Positions 45,266-55,619 of a stretch of DNA of 64,000 nt are shown here, in pieces. A model generated the notes under the pieces. The model was given only the letters and a program-made list of their open reading frames with translations, was not told where the DNA came from and did no database searches. Within the stretch, counting starts at the first letter, position 1; each line of letters opens with the position of its first letter. Origin of the DNA: Duganella aceris (lineage in GTDB: Bacteria > Pseudomonadota > Gammaproteobacteria > Burkholderiales > Burkholderiaceae_D). The position numbers and the translations under genes were made by a program. The DNA lies in the NCBI RefSeq assembly GCF_011090165.1, contig NZ_JAADJT010000009.1:272762-336761 (forward strand), read 5' to 3'.

Positions 45266-46153
45266 TTATCGTCCTCCGCCGCTCAAGTCGGCTTGTAATT
45301 TGTCTTCGCGGGTGAATTTGAAGGTGGTGACGATCACCCACAGGTCGTCCTTGTCGCTCGACAGCATATTCGGCGGGAACTTGCCGAACGGCGCGGCGCG
45401 GCGCACGATGTTCATCGCCGCCTCGTCCAGCGCGGCGTTGCCGGAGCTGCGGTCGACCTTGATGCCGCCTTCCTTGTCGTAGATGGTCCCGTCCTGGAAC
45501 ACCGGGATCGACAGCACTAGCTGGCCGTACAGCTTGCGGCCGTTCGACTGCGGGAAGTTCAGCGTGCCGATGTCCTCGATGCGCTTCTGGATCGCCTTGT
45601 AGTACATCGCGTAGCCGACCCCGCGCGTGCTCGGCGTGATGAAGGTCTTCTTCGGCCGCTTGTTCTGGTCTTCGATGGTTTCGCTGATCTCGGCGGCGCG
45701 GCGGGCGATGGCCTTGCTGGCGTCCAGCAGGTCGGCGCCGCTCGGCAGCGGATCGGGCTTGGTGTTTTCCGTCACCGGCGCGGCGGTGAACGGGGTTTTC
45801 TTCGCGGCTTGCGTCAGCAGGTTCTTTTGCTGTTCCTCGAGCTCGGCGATGCGGCGCTTGGCGGCCTTGATGCTGTCGCCGTCCTCCACCTTGCGCATGT
45901 CGGGCAGCGGCGACTTGGAGCGGCCCTTGTCGACGGTGCCGCCGCCGTCCAGGTTGGCCTGGGCCAGCGCGTCGGCTTTCAGCGGCGCTTTGGCGTGCTT
46001 GGCGTTGACCAGGATGACTTCCAGCCCGGGATCGGTGGCCTGCACCGGCGTCGGTTGCGGGACGACGAAACGCACCGCAAGCAGTGCGCCGTGGGCCAGC
46101 AGCGAGGCGCCGATAGCGAGGTACAGGAACCGATTTTCTTTGTAAGACTTCAC
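45266..46153 (-). CDS. TonB-like energy transducer
   Basis: 295 residues from a GTG at 46153 (VKSYKENRFLYLAIGASLLAHG), chosen because the membrane anchor follows directly; the frame stays open further upstream through hairpin-rich repeat sequence that is unlikely to be coding. The layout is that of TonB: an N-terminal hydrophobic anchor, a charged helical middle, and a C-terminal domain (GQLVLSIPVFQDGTIYD, AALDEAAMNIVRRAAPFGKFP). It would transmit proton-motive force to outer-membrane receptors. No exbB/exbD is adjacent. Confidence 0.8.
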   Translation of the reverse strand: MKSYKENRFLYLAIGASLLAHGALLAVRFVVPQPTPVQATDPGLEVILVNAKHAKAPLKADALAQANLDGGGTVDKGRSKSPLPDMRKVEDGDSIKAAKRRIAELEEQQKNLLTQAAKKTPFTAAPVTENTKPDPLPSGADLLDASKAIARRAAEISETIEDQNKRPKKTFITPSTRGVGYAMYYKAIQKRIEDIGTLNFPQSNGRKLYGQLVLSIPVFQDGTIYDKEGGIKVDRSSGNAALDEAAMNIVRRAAPFGKFPPNMLSSDKDDLWVIVTTFKFTREDKLQADLSGGGR

Positions 46154-46220
46154 GCGACGGGCCGGGCTGAGAAAAGATTGGGCTGATTTTACGTCAAAGC
46201 GGACGCCGCGTCTGCCAAAC

Positions 46221-46302
46221 CCGGCGGCTTCGCCGGATGGGGGCAGCTCCGACAGGAGCTGCGGGGCAAAGCCCCTCACCAGACCCTGGGGTCTGACCCC
46301 GG
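46221..46302. repeat. Cluster of four short hairpins at the rnb 3' end (site E)
   Basis: Four consecutive inverted repeats are read directly: CCGGCG/CGCCGG (46221-46236), GCAGCTCC/GGAGCTGC (46243-46262), GGGGC/GCCCC (46263-46275) and CAGACCC/GGGTCTG (46280-46295). The last runs into GACCCCGG, whose reverse complement CCGGGGTCAG is the head of the 14.4 kb palindrome. It lies 17 bases from the rnb stop codon. Confidence 0.85.
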
Positions 46303-46318
46303 TTTGGCTTGGGGGTCG

Positions 46319-48325
46319 CTACTCCGCCGCGGGCGCCTCCGCAGCGGCTTCGACCGCCACTTCCGGCGCGTCGACGGCTTCCTCGTCCTCGTAATCGAGC
46401 TCCGCGTCGGCAGCCACCGCTTCGGTGGTCGGGATCTCCAGGATGCGCGCTTCGATGGTCAGGTCGACCTCGTCCCAGCGCAGGATGTCCAGCTTGACCT
46501 GCGCGCCGCGCGCCACCGACGGCATGCCCGGCAGGCGGATGATCAGCGGGATGTCCACCAGGCGCAACACCTCGTCCTTCAACACCACCGCCTCGACCTG
46601 GCGCTGCTCCTGCTGGCCCAGCCAACGCAGACACCAGTAACGCTCCATATTCGATTGATGATCGCCGTACGCCGCATACGCCGCGTCGAACTGCGACACG
46701 ATGGCGAACAAGCCGGCATCCTTCTGCTTGAAATGCGCCACCAGCGGCGCGGTCACGCCGTGCTCGGCGCAGGCCAGGATCTGCCACTGGTTGACCAGGT
46801 CGGTGTAACGGCGCAGCGGCGAGGTGCTCCACGCGTACTGGTCCACGCCCAGGCCCTGGTGCGGCGCCGCGTGCGTGACCATGCGCACCTGCATCTTGGC
46901 GGCCCAGCCGCCGACGCCCTGGCCCTGGCTGCGGTAAATACCCGGCACGCCGTGGTCGTGCATCAGCTTGCCCCAGGTGCTGTTGGCGAAGATCATCAGC
47001 TCGGCGACGATCTTGTCCAGCGGCGCGCCGCGCTTGCGGCGGCTGACCGTGACCACGTCGTCTTCGACATAGAAGTTGAAGTCGACGCGGTTGTTCTGTT
47101 CCGGCTTCAGGCCGAAACCTTCGCGCTTGACCATGCGCGCCGCTTCCAGCACCTGCGCCCATTTCCAGATCAGGCCCAGCTCTTCCTTGTGCTTGTACTC
47201 GCCCTCGCCGCTGGCCAGCGTCTCTTCGTTGACCAGATCGTCCAGGTCGTTGTGGCGCAGGTTGCTGGCGATCGGCACCATCTCGGCGCGGGTCTCGGTG
47301 GACAGCACCGACCAGTCGGCCGGGTTCAAGGTCGCGTACAACGACAGCGCCGGGCAGGTCTTGCCCTCGGCCAGCGTGAACGCTTCGACGATCGAGTCCG
47401 GCAGCATGGTGATCTTATCGCCCGGCATATACACGGTCGACATGCGCGCGCGCGCCATCTTGTCGACCGCGTCGTCCGGCTTGATGCCCAGGCCCGGCGC
47501 GGCGATGTGGATGCCGATCCTGACGTTGCCGTCGGCCAGTTTGGTGACGGAGAAGGCGTCGTCGATCTCGGTGGTGGTGACGTCGTCGATCGAGAACGCC
47601 TGCACGTCGGCCAGCGGCAGCTTGGTCGGCGTCGCCGGCACCGGCACGTCCGGGAAGCCGGCGCCGCGCGGGAAATTCTCGAACAGGAATTTGGCCATAT
47701 GCAGCGCCTTCGGCGAGGCGACGCCGCCTGCCGCCAGTATCAGCCGCTGCGGGTTGGTGTGCAGCTCGTTGCAGGCCGCTTCCAGCGCCTTGTACTCGAT
47801 CGAGTTCTTGTCCGGCTTGAACAGCAGCTGCATGACGATGTTCTGCATCGAGGCCGGCAGCTTGTTGGCCTTCAGCTCTTCCACGTACTCGGCTTGCACC
47901 AGCGCTTGCTGTTTCTTTTTCTCGATGCCGGCCTGGGCGGCGCGCAGCGATTGCTCCGGCGCGGCCTTGTAGCGGCCACGGCCTTTTTTGTAGAAGTAGA
48001 TCGGCGACGAATGCAGGCACAGAATCAGCCCGGCCGCTTCGGCCGGCAGCGGCGTGTGGCCGAAGTATTCGGCGCCCAGCTCGGCGAAGCCGAATTCCTC
48101 TTCGCCCGCGACTTCCCACAGGAATTCGAGATCGATGTCGGCGACGACGGCTTTGGCCTGCTCCATCAGCTCGGCCGGCGACGGCTTCTCGTATTGCAGC
48201 AGCACGTCCTTGATCTTGACCTTGGTGCGCTTGCCGCTGGCCATCTCAACCTGGTAGGCCTCGCCGGCTTGCGACATCATGGTGCCGACCTTGAAGTCGC
48301 CGGATTCTTCGAAAAATAGATTCAT
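46319..48325 (-). CDS. rnb: RNB-domain exoribonuclease (RNase II family)
   Basis: 668 residues. An RNase II-type 3'-5' exoribonuclease. The N-terminal half is a divergent cold-shock-like/helical region; the RNB catalytic core begins near residue 240 with SIDDVTTTEIDDAFSV, containing the metal-binding Asp cluster (247-248, 255-256), and later RARMSTVYMPGDKITMLP. A C-terminal S1-like segment ends in an acidic Ala/Glu-rich tail. The ATG overlaps the ubiC stop. RNase II versus another RNB-type enzyme is not settled by sequence alone. Confidence 0.88.
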   Translation of the reverse strand: MNLFFEESGDFKVGTMMSQAGEAYQVEMASGKRTKVKIKDVLLQYEKPSPAELMEQAKAVVADIDLEFLWEVAGEEEFGFAELGAEYFGHTPLPAEAAGLILCLHSSPIYFYKKGRGRYKAAPEQSLRAAQAGIEKKKQQALVQAEYVEELKANKLPASMQNIVMQLLFKPDKNSIEYKALEAACNELHTNPQRLILAAGGVASPKALHMAKFLFENFPRGAGFPDVPVPATPTKLPLADVQAFSIDDVTTTEIDDAFSVTKLADGNVRIGIHIAAPGLGIKPDDAVDKMARARMSTVYMPGDKITMLPDSIVEAFTLAEGKTCPALSLYATLNPADWSVLSTETRAEMVPIASNLRHNDLDDLVNEETLASGEGEYKHKEELGLIWKWAQVLEAARMVKREGFGLKPEQNNRVDFNFYVEDDVVTVSRRKRGAPLDKIVAELMIFANSTWGKLMHDHGVPGIYRSQGQGVGGWAAKMQVRMVTHAAPHQGLGVDQYAWSTSPLRRYTDLVNQWQILACAEHGVTAPLVAHFKQKDAGLFAIVSQFDAAYAAYGDHQSNMERYWCLRWLGQQEQRQVEAVVLKDEVLRLVDIPLIIRLPGMPSVARGAQVKLDILRWDEVDLTIEARILEIPTTEAVAADAELDYEDEEAVDAPEVAVEAAAEAPAAE

Positions 48326-48912
48326 TGCTTGCTTTTGTTCGTTGATATTAATTCCAGGACGGAGGGCAAAAACACTTCCGTCACCAGCAGGGTACCTCGG
48401 CGACGCCGATATAAACAGCGTCGTGCATATAATAAGAGTTCATCGGCGCCGTCCAGACCTTCCAGCCCCAGCGCCTTGCGCGCGCGCTGCGCCAACGGAT
48501 GACCTTCGCGCAACCTTGCAAATTCCAGCACACCGCGCCGCACCAGCGGATCGCCGAACAGCGTGGTGCCCAGCGAACGTTCGCCCAGCGCGCTGAACAG
48601 CGGCCAATCCTCGGCCGTGGCCGACATCGGCACCACCGTGTGCGCGAACACCACCGGCGTATTATCACACCTCAGGAGAACTTCCCGCTCCCAGACGCGG
48701 CCCGGCCGATGCATGCCGATCGCCGCCGCCTCGTCCGACAGGCAGCGCGCGGTGCGCTGGTGCAGGCACTGCACGCGGAACTGAGCGCTGTGCGCCTTCA
48801 GCCGGGCGGTCAGCGAACCGGCCGCCGTCAGCCAGGGCCGGAAGGCCGCCGGCGCGTTCAGCGCCAGCACATGGGGCCGCCATTGCGTTTGCCGCAGCGA
48901 CGGCGCGCTCAA
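48322..48912 (-). CDS. ubiC: Chorismate--pyruvate lyase
   Basis: 196 residues. UbiC converts chorismate to 4-hydroxybenzoate, the first committed step of ubiquinone synthesis. Recognisable blocks are WREVLL-like WEREVLLRCDNTPVVFAHTVVP, LGERSLGTTLF with the conserved Leu-Gly, and ARRCLYRRRRGTLLVTEVFLP at the C-terminus. It overlaps rnb downstream and yqiA upstream by 4 bases each. Confidence 0.92.
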   Translation of the reverse strand: MSAPSLRQTQWRPHVLALNAPAAFRPWLTAAGSLTARLKAHSAQFRVQCLHQRTARCLSDEAAAIGMHRPGRVWEREVLLRCDNTPVVFAHTVVPMSATAEDWPLFSALGERSLGTTLFGDPLVRRGVLEFARLREGHPLAQRARKALGLEGLDGADELLLYARRCLYRRRRGTLLVTEVFLPSVLELISTNKSKQ

Positions 48913-49487
48913 CGGCCGGCCTCGACGCCGCAGAATGCCAGCACCGCATCCAGATAGTCGGGGAATTCGGAGATCGCGTGGTCGCTGCCGGCGATCACGT
49001 GCTGGCGCGCGCCCGCATAGTGCGCCACCATGTCGCGATAGTCCAGCACTTCGTCGCCGGTGGCGGCGATCAGGAAATAGCGTTCCGGCCGGGTGATCCG
49101 GTCGACCGCCAGCGCGCGCAGCTCGTCGCCGTATTCGCGCTTGAATTCGAACGGCTCGTCGGAATGGTATTGCGTGGTCACGCCGATGTGCTGTTCCAGA
49201 TTCTTCAGCGGCACGATGGCCGGATTGAGCAGGACCGCGCGGCAGCCGGTGCGCTCGGCCAGCCAGGTGGCGTAATAGCCGCCCAGCGAGGAACCGACGA
49301 TACTGAGCTCAGCGGCCGGCACGCCCTCTATTAAAGACAGCGCCAGTTCCATCGCCGCCTTCGGCGAGGCCGGCAATTGCGGACATTGCAGCTGGTCGGC
49401 CAGCCCCAGCGCCGCCATGCGCTCGCCCACCAGGCGCGCCTTCATCGATTTCGGCGAGGAGCGGAAGCCGTGCAGGTAGAGAATCAT
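48909..49487 (-). CDS. yqiA: YqiA/YcfP-family alpha/beta hydrolase (esterase)
   Basis: 192 residues, the usual length. ILYLHGFRSSPKSMKA forms the oxyanion region, GSSLGGYYA is the nucleophile elbow, and ATGDEVLDYR and AGSDHAISEFPDYLD hold the Asp and His. YqiA has esterase activity; its physiological substrate is unknown. Its ATG overlaps the mpl stop as TGATG. Confidence 0.92.
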   Translation of the reverse strand: MILYLHGFRSSPKSMKARLVGERMAALGLADQLQCPQLPASPKAAMELALSLIEGVPAAELSIVGSSLGGYYATWLAERTGCRAVLLNPAIVPLKNLEQHIGVTTQYHSDEPFEFKREYGDELRALAVDRITRPERYFLIAATGDEVLDYRDMVAHYAGARQHVIAGSDHAISEFPDYLDAVLAFCGVEAGR

Positions 49488-50851
49488 CAGGCCAGCGCTT
49501 CCAGGATCTTGTCGTGCACGCCGCCGAAGCCGCCGTTGCTCATCACGATGATGTGGTCGCCCGGCCGCGCGGCCTTGGCGACGGCGGACACCAGGACGCC
49601 GATATCGTCATAGGCGCTGGCGGCCTGGCCCAGCGGCGCCAGCGCGTCGCCGATGCTCCAGCCCAGCGCCTGCTGGCTGCCGAAGCCGAACACCAGGTCG
49701 GCGTCGACCAGGCTGCCCGGCAGCGCATCCTTCATCGCGCCCAGCTTCATGGTGTTGGAGCGCGGCTCGAGCACCGCCAGGATGCGGCCACTGTTGCCGA
49801 CCTTCTGCCGCAGGCCGCCGACGGTGGTGGCGATCGCGGTCGGATGGTGGGCGAAATCGTCATACACGGTAATATTGTTCACCACGCCGCGCACTTCCAT
49901 GCGGCGCTTGACGTTCTCGAACGTGGCCAGCGACTTGGCCGCCTGCGCCACCGGCACGCCGACGTGGCGGGCGGCGGCGATCGCGGCCAGCGCGTTGGCG
50001 CGGTTGTGCTTGCCGGTCAGCGACCATTCGACGCGGCCGGCCACTTCGCCGCCGAAGATCACGTCGAAGCTGCCGTCGTCGTATTCGTTCAGCGCCCAGT
50101 CGGCGCCGTCGTCGCGGCCGAAGCTTTCCTTCTCGCTCCAGCAGCCGCGCTTGAGCACCCGCTGCAGCGACGCTTCGTCGCCGTTGAAGACGACGCGGCC
50201 GATGCCGGGCACCGTGCGCACCAGGTGGTGGAACTGGGTCTCGATCGCGCCCAGGTCGGGGAAGATGTCGGCGTGGTCGTATTCCAGGTTGTTCAGGATC
50301 GCGGTCTTGGCGTGGTAGTGCACGAACTTGCTGCGCTTGTCGAAGAAGGCGGTGTCGTACTCGTCCGCCTCGATGACGAAGAAGATCGATTCCTTGTCGC
50401 CCTCCAGCCGCGCCGAGACGCCGAAGTTCCTCGGCACGCCGCCGATCAGGAAGCCGGGCGCGTAGCCGGCGTCTTCCAGGATCCAGGTCAGCATGGCCGA
50501 GGTGGTGGTCTTGCCGTGCGTGCCGGCCACGGCCAGCACCCATTTGTCTCTTAATATGTGGTCGCCGATCCACTGCGGGCCGGAGACGTACGGCAGGCCG
50601 CGATTCAGGATCTCCTCGACCAGCGGATTGCCGCGCGAGACCACGTTGCCGATCACGTACAGGTCGGGATTCAGCGCGATCTGTTCCGGGCCGAAGCCCT
50701 GGATCAGTTCGATGCCCTGGGCTTCCAGCTGGGTGCTCATCGGTGGATAAACGTTGGCGTCGCAGCCGGTGACGCGGTGGCCCGCCTCTTTCGCCAGGAC
50801 GGCCAGGCCGCCCATGAAGGTGCCGCAAATACCGAGGATATGAATGTGCAT
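49487..50851 (-). CDS. mpl: UDP-N-acetylmuramate:L-alanyl-gamma-D-glutamyl-meso-diaminopimelate ligase
   Basis: 454 residues. Mpl joins recovered murein tripeptide to UDP-MurNAc in peptidoglycan recycling. A Mur ligase: GICGTFMGGLA at the N-terminus identifies Mpl rather than MurC, the ATP loop AGTHGKTTT spans about 109-117, and EADEYDTAFFDKRSKF, NNLEYDHADIF and YDDFAHHPTAI follow. It heads the leftward series mpl-yqiA-ubiC-rnb and is divergent from the next gene across 78 bases. Confidence 0.96.
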   Translation of the reverse strand: MHIHILGICGTFMGGLAVLAKEAGHRVTGCDANVYPPMSTQLEAQGIELIQGFGPEQIALNPDLYVIGNVVSRGNPLVEEILNRGLPYVSGPQWIGDHILRDKWVLAVAGTHGKTTTSAMLTWILEDAGYAPGFLIGGVPRNFGVSARLEGDKESIFFVIEADEYDTAFFDKRSKFVHYHAKTAILNNLEYDHADIFPDLGAIETQFHHLVRTVPGIGRVVFNGDEASLQRVLKRGCWSEKESFGRDDGADWALNEYDDGSFDVIFGGEVAGRVEWSLTGKHNRANALAAIAAARHVGVPVAQAAKSLATFENVKRRMEVRGVVNNITVYDDFAHHPTAIATTVGGLRQKVGNSGRILAVLEPRSNTMKLGAMKDALPGSLVDADLVFGFGSQQALGWSIGDALAPLGQAASAYDDIGVLVSAVAKAARPGDHIIVMSNGGFGGVHDKILEALA

Positions 50852-50929
50852 GGTGAATAACAGGACGGATGAATACGCGATTTTACCCGACCCGCCGCCG
50901 TTTTCCCGGTTCGGAGTATTATCTCGTCC

Positions 50930-51574
50930 ATGACGCCGAATGTTATCGAAGAAGTCCTGTTGCTGCGCGCGGAGATCGCCGCCGCCGCCGCTCGCCTGAT
51001 CGCGCAGGATGGCCACGATTACAATTCGGCCAAGCGCAAGGCCGCCAAACAGATACTGGGCGACACCCAGCCGCCGCTGAATCTGCTGCCGGACAATGCG
51101 CAGATCGAGGCCGAGGTGCGGATCTACCAGTCGCTGTTCCATGCCGACACCCAGCCGGCGCGGCTGTTCCGGCTGCGCACGCTGGCGGTGGATATCATGG
51201 AGGGTCTGAGCGCCTTCCATCCCTACCTGACCGGCGCGGTGTTGAACGGCACGGCCGGGCCGCACGACGACATCCATTTGCAACTGTTCGCCGACAGCGC
51301 CAAGGAAGTCGAGATCTTCCTGCTGAACCGGAATTTGCAGATCGACATCTCCGAGACGCCGCACTTCAAGGGACCGCGTTACGGCGCCGTCGAAACGGTC
51401 AGCTTCATGTGGCACAAGGAAGGCGTGCACGCCGCGCTGTATGAGCTCGACGATTTGCGCGGCGCGGTCAAGACCCGCGGCGACGGCAGGTTGCTGCGCG
51501 CCGACCTGGCCGCCGTGCGCGCCCTATTAGTTAACAGTACTCACGAGACCCCAAGCGAACCACCCACACCATGA
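50930..51574 (+). CDS. Conserved protein with a nucleotidyltransferase-like core, function unknown
   Basis: 214 residues. I do not recognise a characterised family. A helical N-terminal half (VLLLRAEIAAAAARLIAQDGHDYNSAKRKAAKQIL) precedes a segment GAVLNGTAGPHDDIHLQLF that resembles the G-S/T and D-x-D strand of the DNA polymerase beta-type nucleotidyltransferase superfamily, but the first part is weak. The end is Thr/Pro-rich. It overlaps the TlpA gene by 4 bases (ATGA), so the two are co-translated. Confidence 0.75.
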   Translation: MTPNVIEEVLLLRAEIAAAAARLIAQDGHDYNSAKRKAAKQILGDTQPPLNLLPDNAQIEAEVRIYQSLFHADTQPARLFRLRTLAVDIMEGLSAFHPYLTGAVLNGTAGPHDDIHLQLFADSAKEVEIFLLNRNLQIDISETPHFKGPRYGAVETVSFMWHKEGVHAALYELDDLRGAVKTRGDGRLLRADLAAVRALLVNSTHETPSEPPTP

Positions 51575-52116
51575 ACCAAAAACACCTGACCGCCTACATC
51601 GTTGTCGCTTTGTTATTCGCCGCCTCCGGCGCCTATGTCGGCTACACCAAACAAAACGCCGCGCCCCTGACCACCACCGTCCCGGCCGGCGTGACCGGCC
51701 CGGTGGCCGAGCTGTTCAAGCAAACCATGCCGGACGCCAAAGGCGCCGCCACGCCGCTGGCGCAGTACAAGGGCAAGGCGATGCTGGTCAATTTCTGGGC
51801 GCCGTGGTGCGGCCCGTGCGTGCAGGAGATGCCGGAGCTGTCGCAGCTGGCCGCCGGAGAAGAGGGCAAGAAGCTGCAAGTTATCGGTATCGGTATCGAT
51901 TCGCCGACTAATATCGCCGAATTTAGCAACAAATACAAAATCACCTACCCGGTGCTGGTGGCCGGCATGAGCGGCACCGACCTGTCGCGCCAGTTCGGCA
52001 ACAGCGGCGGCGGCTTGCCGTACACGGTGTTGATCGGCGCCGACGGCCAGGTCAAGAAGACCTATCTGGGCCGCTTGAAGTTTGAAGAGCTGCGCAAGGA
52101 CCTGGCAACTCTGTAA
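51571..52116 (+). CDS. TlpA/ResA-like membrane-anchored thioredoxin
   Basis: 181 residues. An uncleaved N-terminal anchor (about 7-25) tethers a periplasmic thioredoxin domain with the redox motif WCGPC (Cys80 and Cys83), then VIGIGIDSPTNI and a cis-Pro in GGLPYTVLIG. TlpA-like proteins reduce disulfides, for example for cytochrome c or copper-site assembly; no such target genes are adjacent. aroQ follows after 83 bases. Confidence 0.92.
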   Translation: MNQKHLTAYIVVALLFAASGAYVGYTKQNAAPLTTTVPAGVTGPVAELFKQTMPDAKGAATPLAQYKGKAMLVNFWAPWCGPCVQEMPELSQLAAGEEGKKLQVIGIGIDSPTNIAEFSNKYKITYPVLVAGMSGTDLSRQFGNSGGGLPYTVLIGADGQVKKTYLGRLKFEELRKDLATL

Positions 52117-52199
52117 GCAGATTCATAAGTTTTTTTCTCTTGCCAATGCCGGCAGTTGGCGGCAAAATGCGGAACTTTCGCGGAAAACGGTCTTGAACC

Positions 52200-52637
52200 A
52201 TGGCAAAAAACCTCTTACTGCTCAACGGCCCCAACCTGAATTTGCTGGGTAGCCGCGAGCCCGAGGTCTACGGCGCTAGCACTTTGGCCGACATCGAACA
52301 GGCGGCCCAGGCACAAGCCCAGGCCGCCGGCGCGAGCTTGTCCTGCTTTCAGAGTAACCACGAGGGCGCACTGATCGACCGCATCCACGCCGCCAGAAGC
52401 GAAGGCGTGGACGCCATTGTCATCAACCCGGGCGGCCTGACCCACACCAGCGTGGCCTTGCGCGACGCCCTGGCGGGGGTGGCGATACCGTTCGTGGAAG
52501 TGCATATTTCGAATATTTATCAGCGCGAGTCGTTTCGTCACCACTCATTCCTGAGCGCGATCGCACTAGGCACGATCTGTGGACTGGGTATCGAAGGATA
52601 TCGGTTTGCCATCGACTTCGTCCTTAAAAGGCGTTAA
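52200..52637 (+). CDS. aroQ: 3-dehydroquinate dehydratase, type II
   Basis: 145 residues, the small type II form. LLLLNGPNLNLLGSREPEVYG carries the catalytic Tyr-containing loop, SNHEGALID the substrate contact, NPGGLTHTSVALRDAL and VEVHISNIYQRE-x-FRHHS the His site. It makes 3-dehydroshikimate for AroE. In many Burkholderiales and Pseudomonas aroQ precedes accB and accC, as here. Confidence 0.97.
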   Translation: MAKNLLLLNGPNLNLLGSREPEVYGASTLADIEQAAQAQAQAAGASLSCFQSNHEGALIDRIHAARSEGVDAIVINPGGLTHTSVALRDALAGVAIPFVEVHISNIYQRESFRHHSFLSAIALGTICGLGIEGYRFAIDFVLKRR

Positions 52638-52723
52638 TCTACGCGATCTGCGCTTATTTTAAGCTCGGTTCCGCCCACAAGGCGCCACCGCTCACCACAT
52701 AACAAGATATTCCTGGGGGTTAC

Positions 52724-53188
52724 ATGGATCTACGCAAGCTGAAGACCTTGATTGATTTGGTCGCCGAATCGGACATCGCCGAACTCGAAGTGACCGAGGG
52801 CGAAAGCAAAGTCCGCATCGTCAAGTCGTCCGCCCTGCCACAAAACCAGATGGTGATGATGCAGCCGCAAGGCATGCAGCAATACCACTCGGCTCCGGCC
52901 CCAGCCGCAGCCGCGCCCGCCGCCGCACCGGTGGCCGTCGCCGCCGAGCCGACCGGCCACATCGTGAAATCGCCGATGGTCGGCACCTTCTACCGTTCGT
53001 CGGCGCCGGGTTCCGCCGCGTATGTCGAAGTGGGCGCCACCGTCAAGGAAGGCGACACCCTGTGCATCATCGAAGCGATGAAGCTGCTGAATGAAATCGA
53101 TGCCGACAAGTCCGGCACGATCACCCAGATCCTGGTCGAGAACGGCCAGCCGGTCGAATTTGGCCAACCGCTGTTTGTGATAGGCTAA
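52724..53188 (+). CDS. accB: Biotin carboxyl carrier protein of acetyl-CoA carboxylase
   Basis: 154 residues. AccB carries biotin between AccC and the carboxyltransferase in the first step of fatty-acid synthesis. An N-terminal helical domain (MDLRKLKTLIDLV), an Ala/Pro-rich hinge (about 57-76) and the C-terminal biotinyl domain with EAMKLLNEI, biotin Lys120, are seen. A GGGGG ribosome site precedes the ATG closely. Confidence 0.97.
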   Translation: MDLRKLKTLIDLVAESDIAELEVTEGESKVRIVKSSALPQNQMVMMQPQGMQQYHSAPAPAAAAPAAAPVAVAAEPTGHIVKSPMVGTFYRSSAPGSAAYVEVGATVKEGDTLCIIEAMKLLNEIDADKSGTITQILVENGQPVEFGQPLFVIG

Positions 53189-53205
53189 GACCGGCTCGCG
53201 CCCTC

Positions 53206-53220
53206 CCCGTCGGTGACGGG
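53206..53220. other. Small hairpin between accB and accC
   Basis: CCCGTC-GGT-GACGGG forms a 6-bp stem with a three-base loop, nested in a wider GCGCCC/GGGCGC pair (53198-53203 and 53218-53223, alternative pairing). There is no T-run after it, so it is not a Rho-independent terminator; it may be an mRNA processing or stability element. Confidence 0.4.
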
Positions 53221-53299
53221 CGCTCCGGCTTGGTCCGCATTCCCTCCTCTACCTGACGTCGCCGGTCCGCCGGCACTCACAGACATACGCGAACCTATC

Positions 53300-54678
<1,379 letters not shown>

Positions 54679-54679
<1 letters not shown>

Positions 54680-55611
54680 TGAGCTGGACTGAAATCGTCA
54701 TCGAAATCGCCCGCGACCACGCGGAAGCACTGTCGGAAGCGCTGATGGACGTGGGCGCGCTGTCGGTGTCCGTGGAAGACGCGGACGAAGGCACCGACGC
54801 GGAAAAACCGCTGTTCGGCGAGCCGGGCATGGAACCGACCGAGGCGGCGTGGGACCACAGCCGCGTGGTCGCCCTGACCAACGAAGATGACGACCAGGCG
54901 GTGATCGTCGCCGCCGCCGCCGGCCAGATCGGCCTGGCGACGCTGCCGAAGTTCACCACCCGCAAGGTGGAGGAACAGGACTGGGTGCGTCTGACCCAGT
55001 CGCAGTTCGCGCCTATTCATATCGGCAAGAACATCTGGGTCGTGCCGAGCTGGCACGAGGCGCCGAATCCCGACGCGCTGATCCTGGAGCTGGACCCCGG
55101 TCTGGCCTTCGGCACCGGCAGCCATCCGACCACCCGTCTGTGCATGGAGTGGCTGGAGGCGCATCCGGCGCCGGACAAGACCGTGCTCGACTACGGCTGC
55201 GGTTCCGGCATCCTGGCGATGGTGGCCAAGAAGGTCGGCGCCGGGGAAGTGGTCGGCGTCGACATCGATCCGCAGGCGATCGAATCGGCGGCGGACAACG
55301 CCCAGCGCAACCAGTGCGAGATCGAGTTCTTCCTGCCGGACAGCTTCGCCGAGTCGAAGCATGCGACGCAGAAGTTCGACATCGTGGTGGCCAACATCCT
55401 GTCCAGCCCGCTGAAGCTGATGGCGCCGATGCTGTCCGGCCGCGTCGCCGACGGCGGCGCGCTGATCCTGTCCGGCGTGCTGGCGCGCCAGGCGGAGGAA
55501 GTGGCGGCCGCGTATGCGCCGTTCATCCAGCTGGGCGTGTGGGCGGAGCAAGAAGGTTGGGTGGCGCTGCACGGCCGCCTCGGTAGCGACACGGCACCGG
55601 CGGCACGCTAA
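54679..55611 (+). CDS. prmA: Ribosomal protein L11 methyltransferase
   Basis: 310 residues. PrmA trimethylates ribosomal protein L11. An N-terminal ferredoxin-like substrate domain starting MSWTEIVIEI is followed by a SAM-dependent domain: LDPGLAFGTGSHPTTRLC, VLDYGCGSGILA and VANILSSPLKLMAP (NILA more commonly). The accC-prmA adjacency is common in proteobacteria and does not imply a fatty-acid role. Confidence 0.96.
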
Positions 55612-55619
55612 CCACGGCA

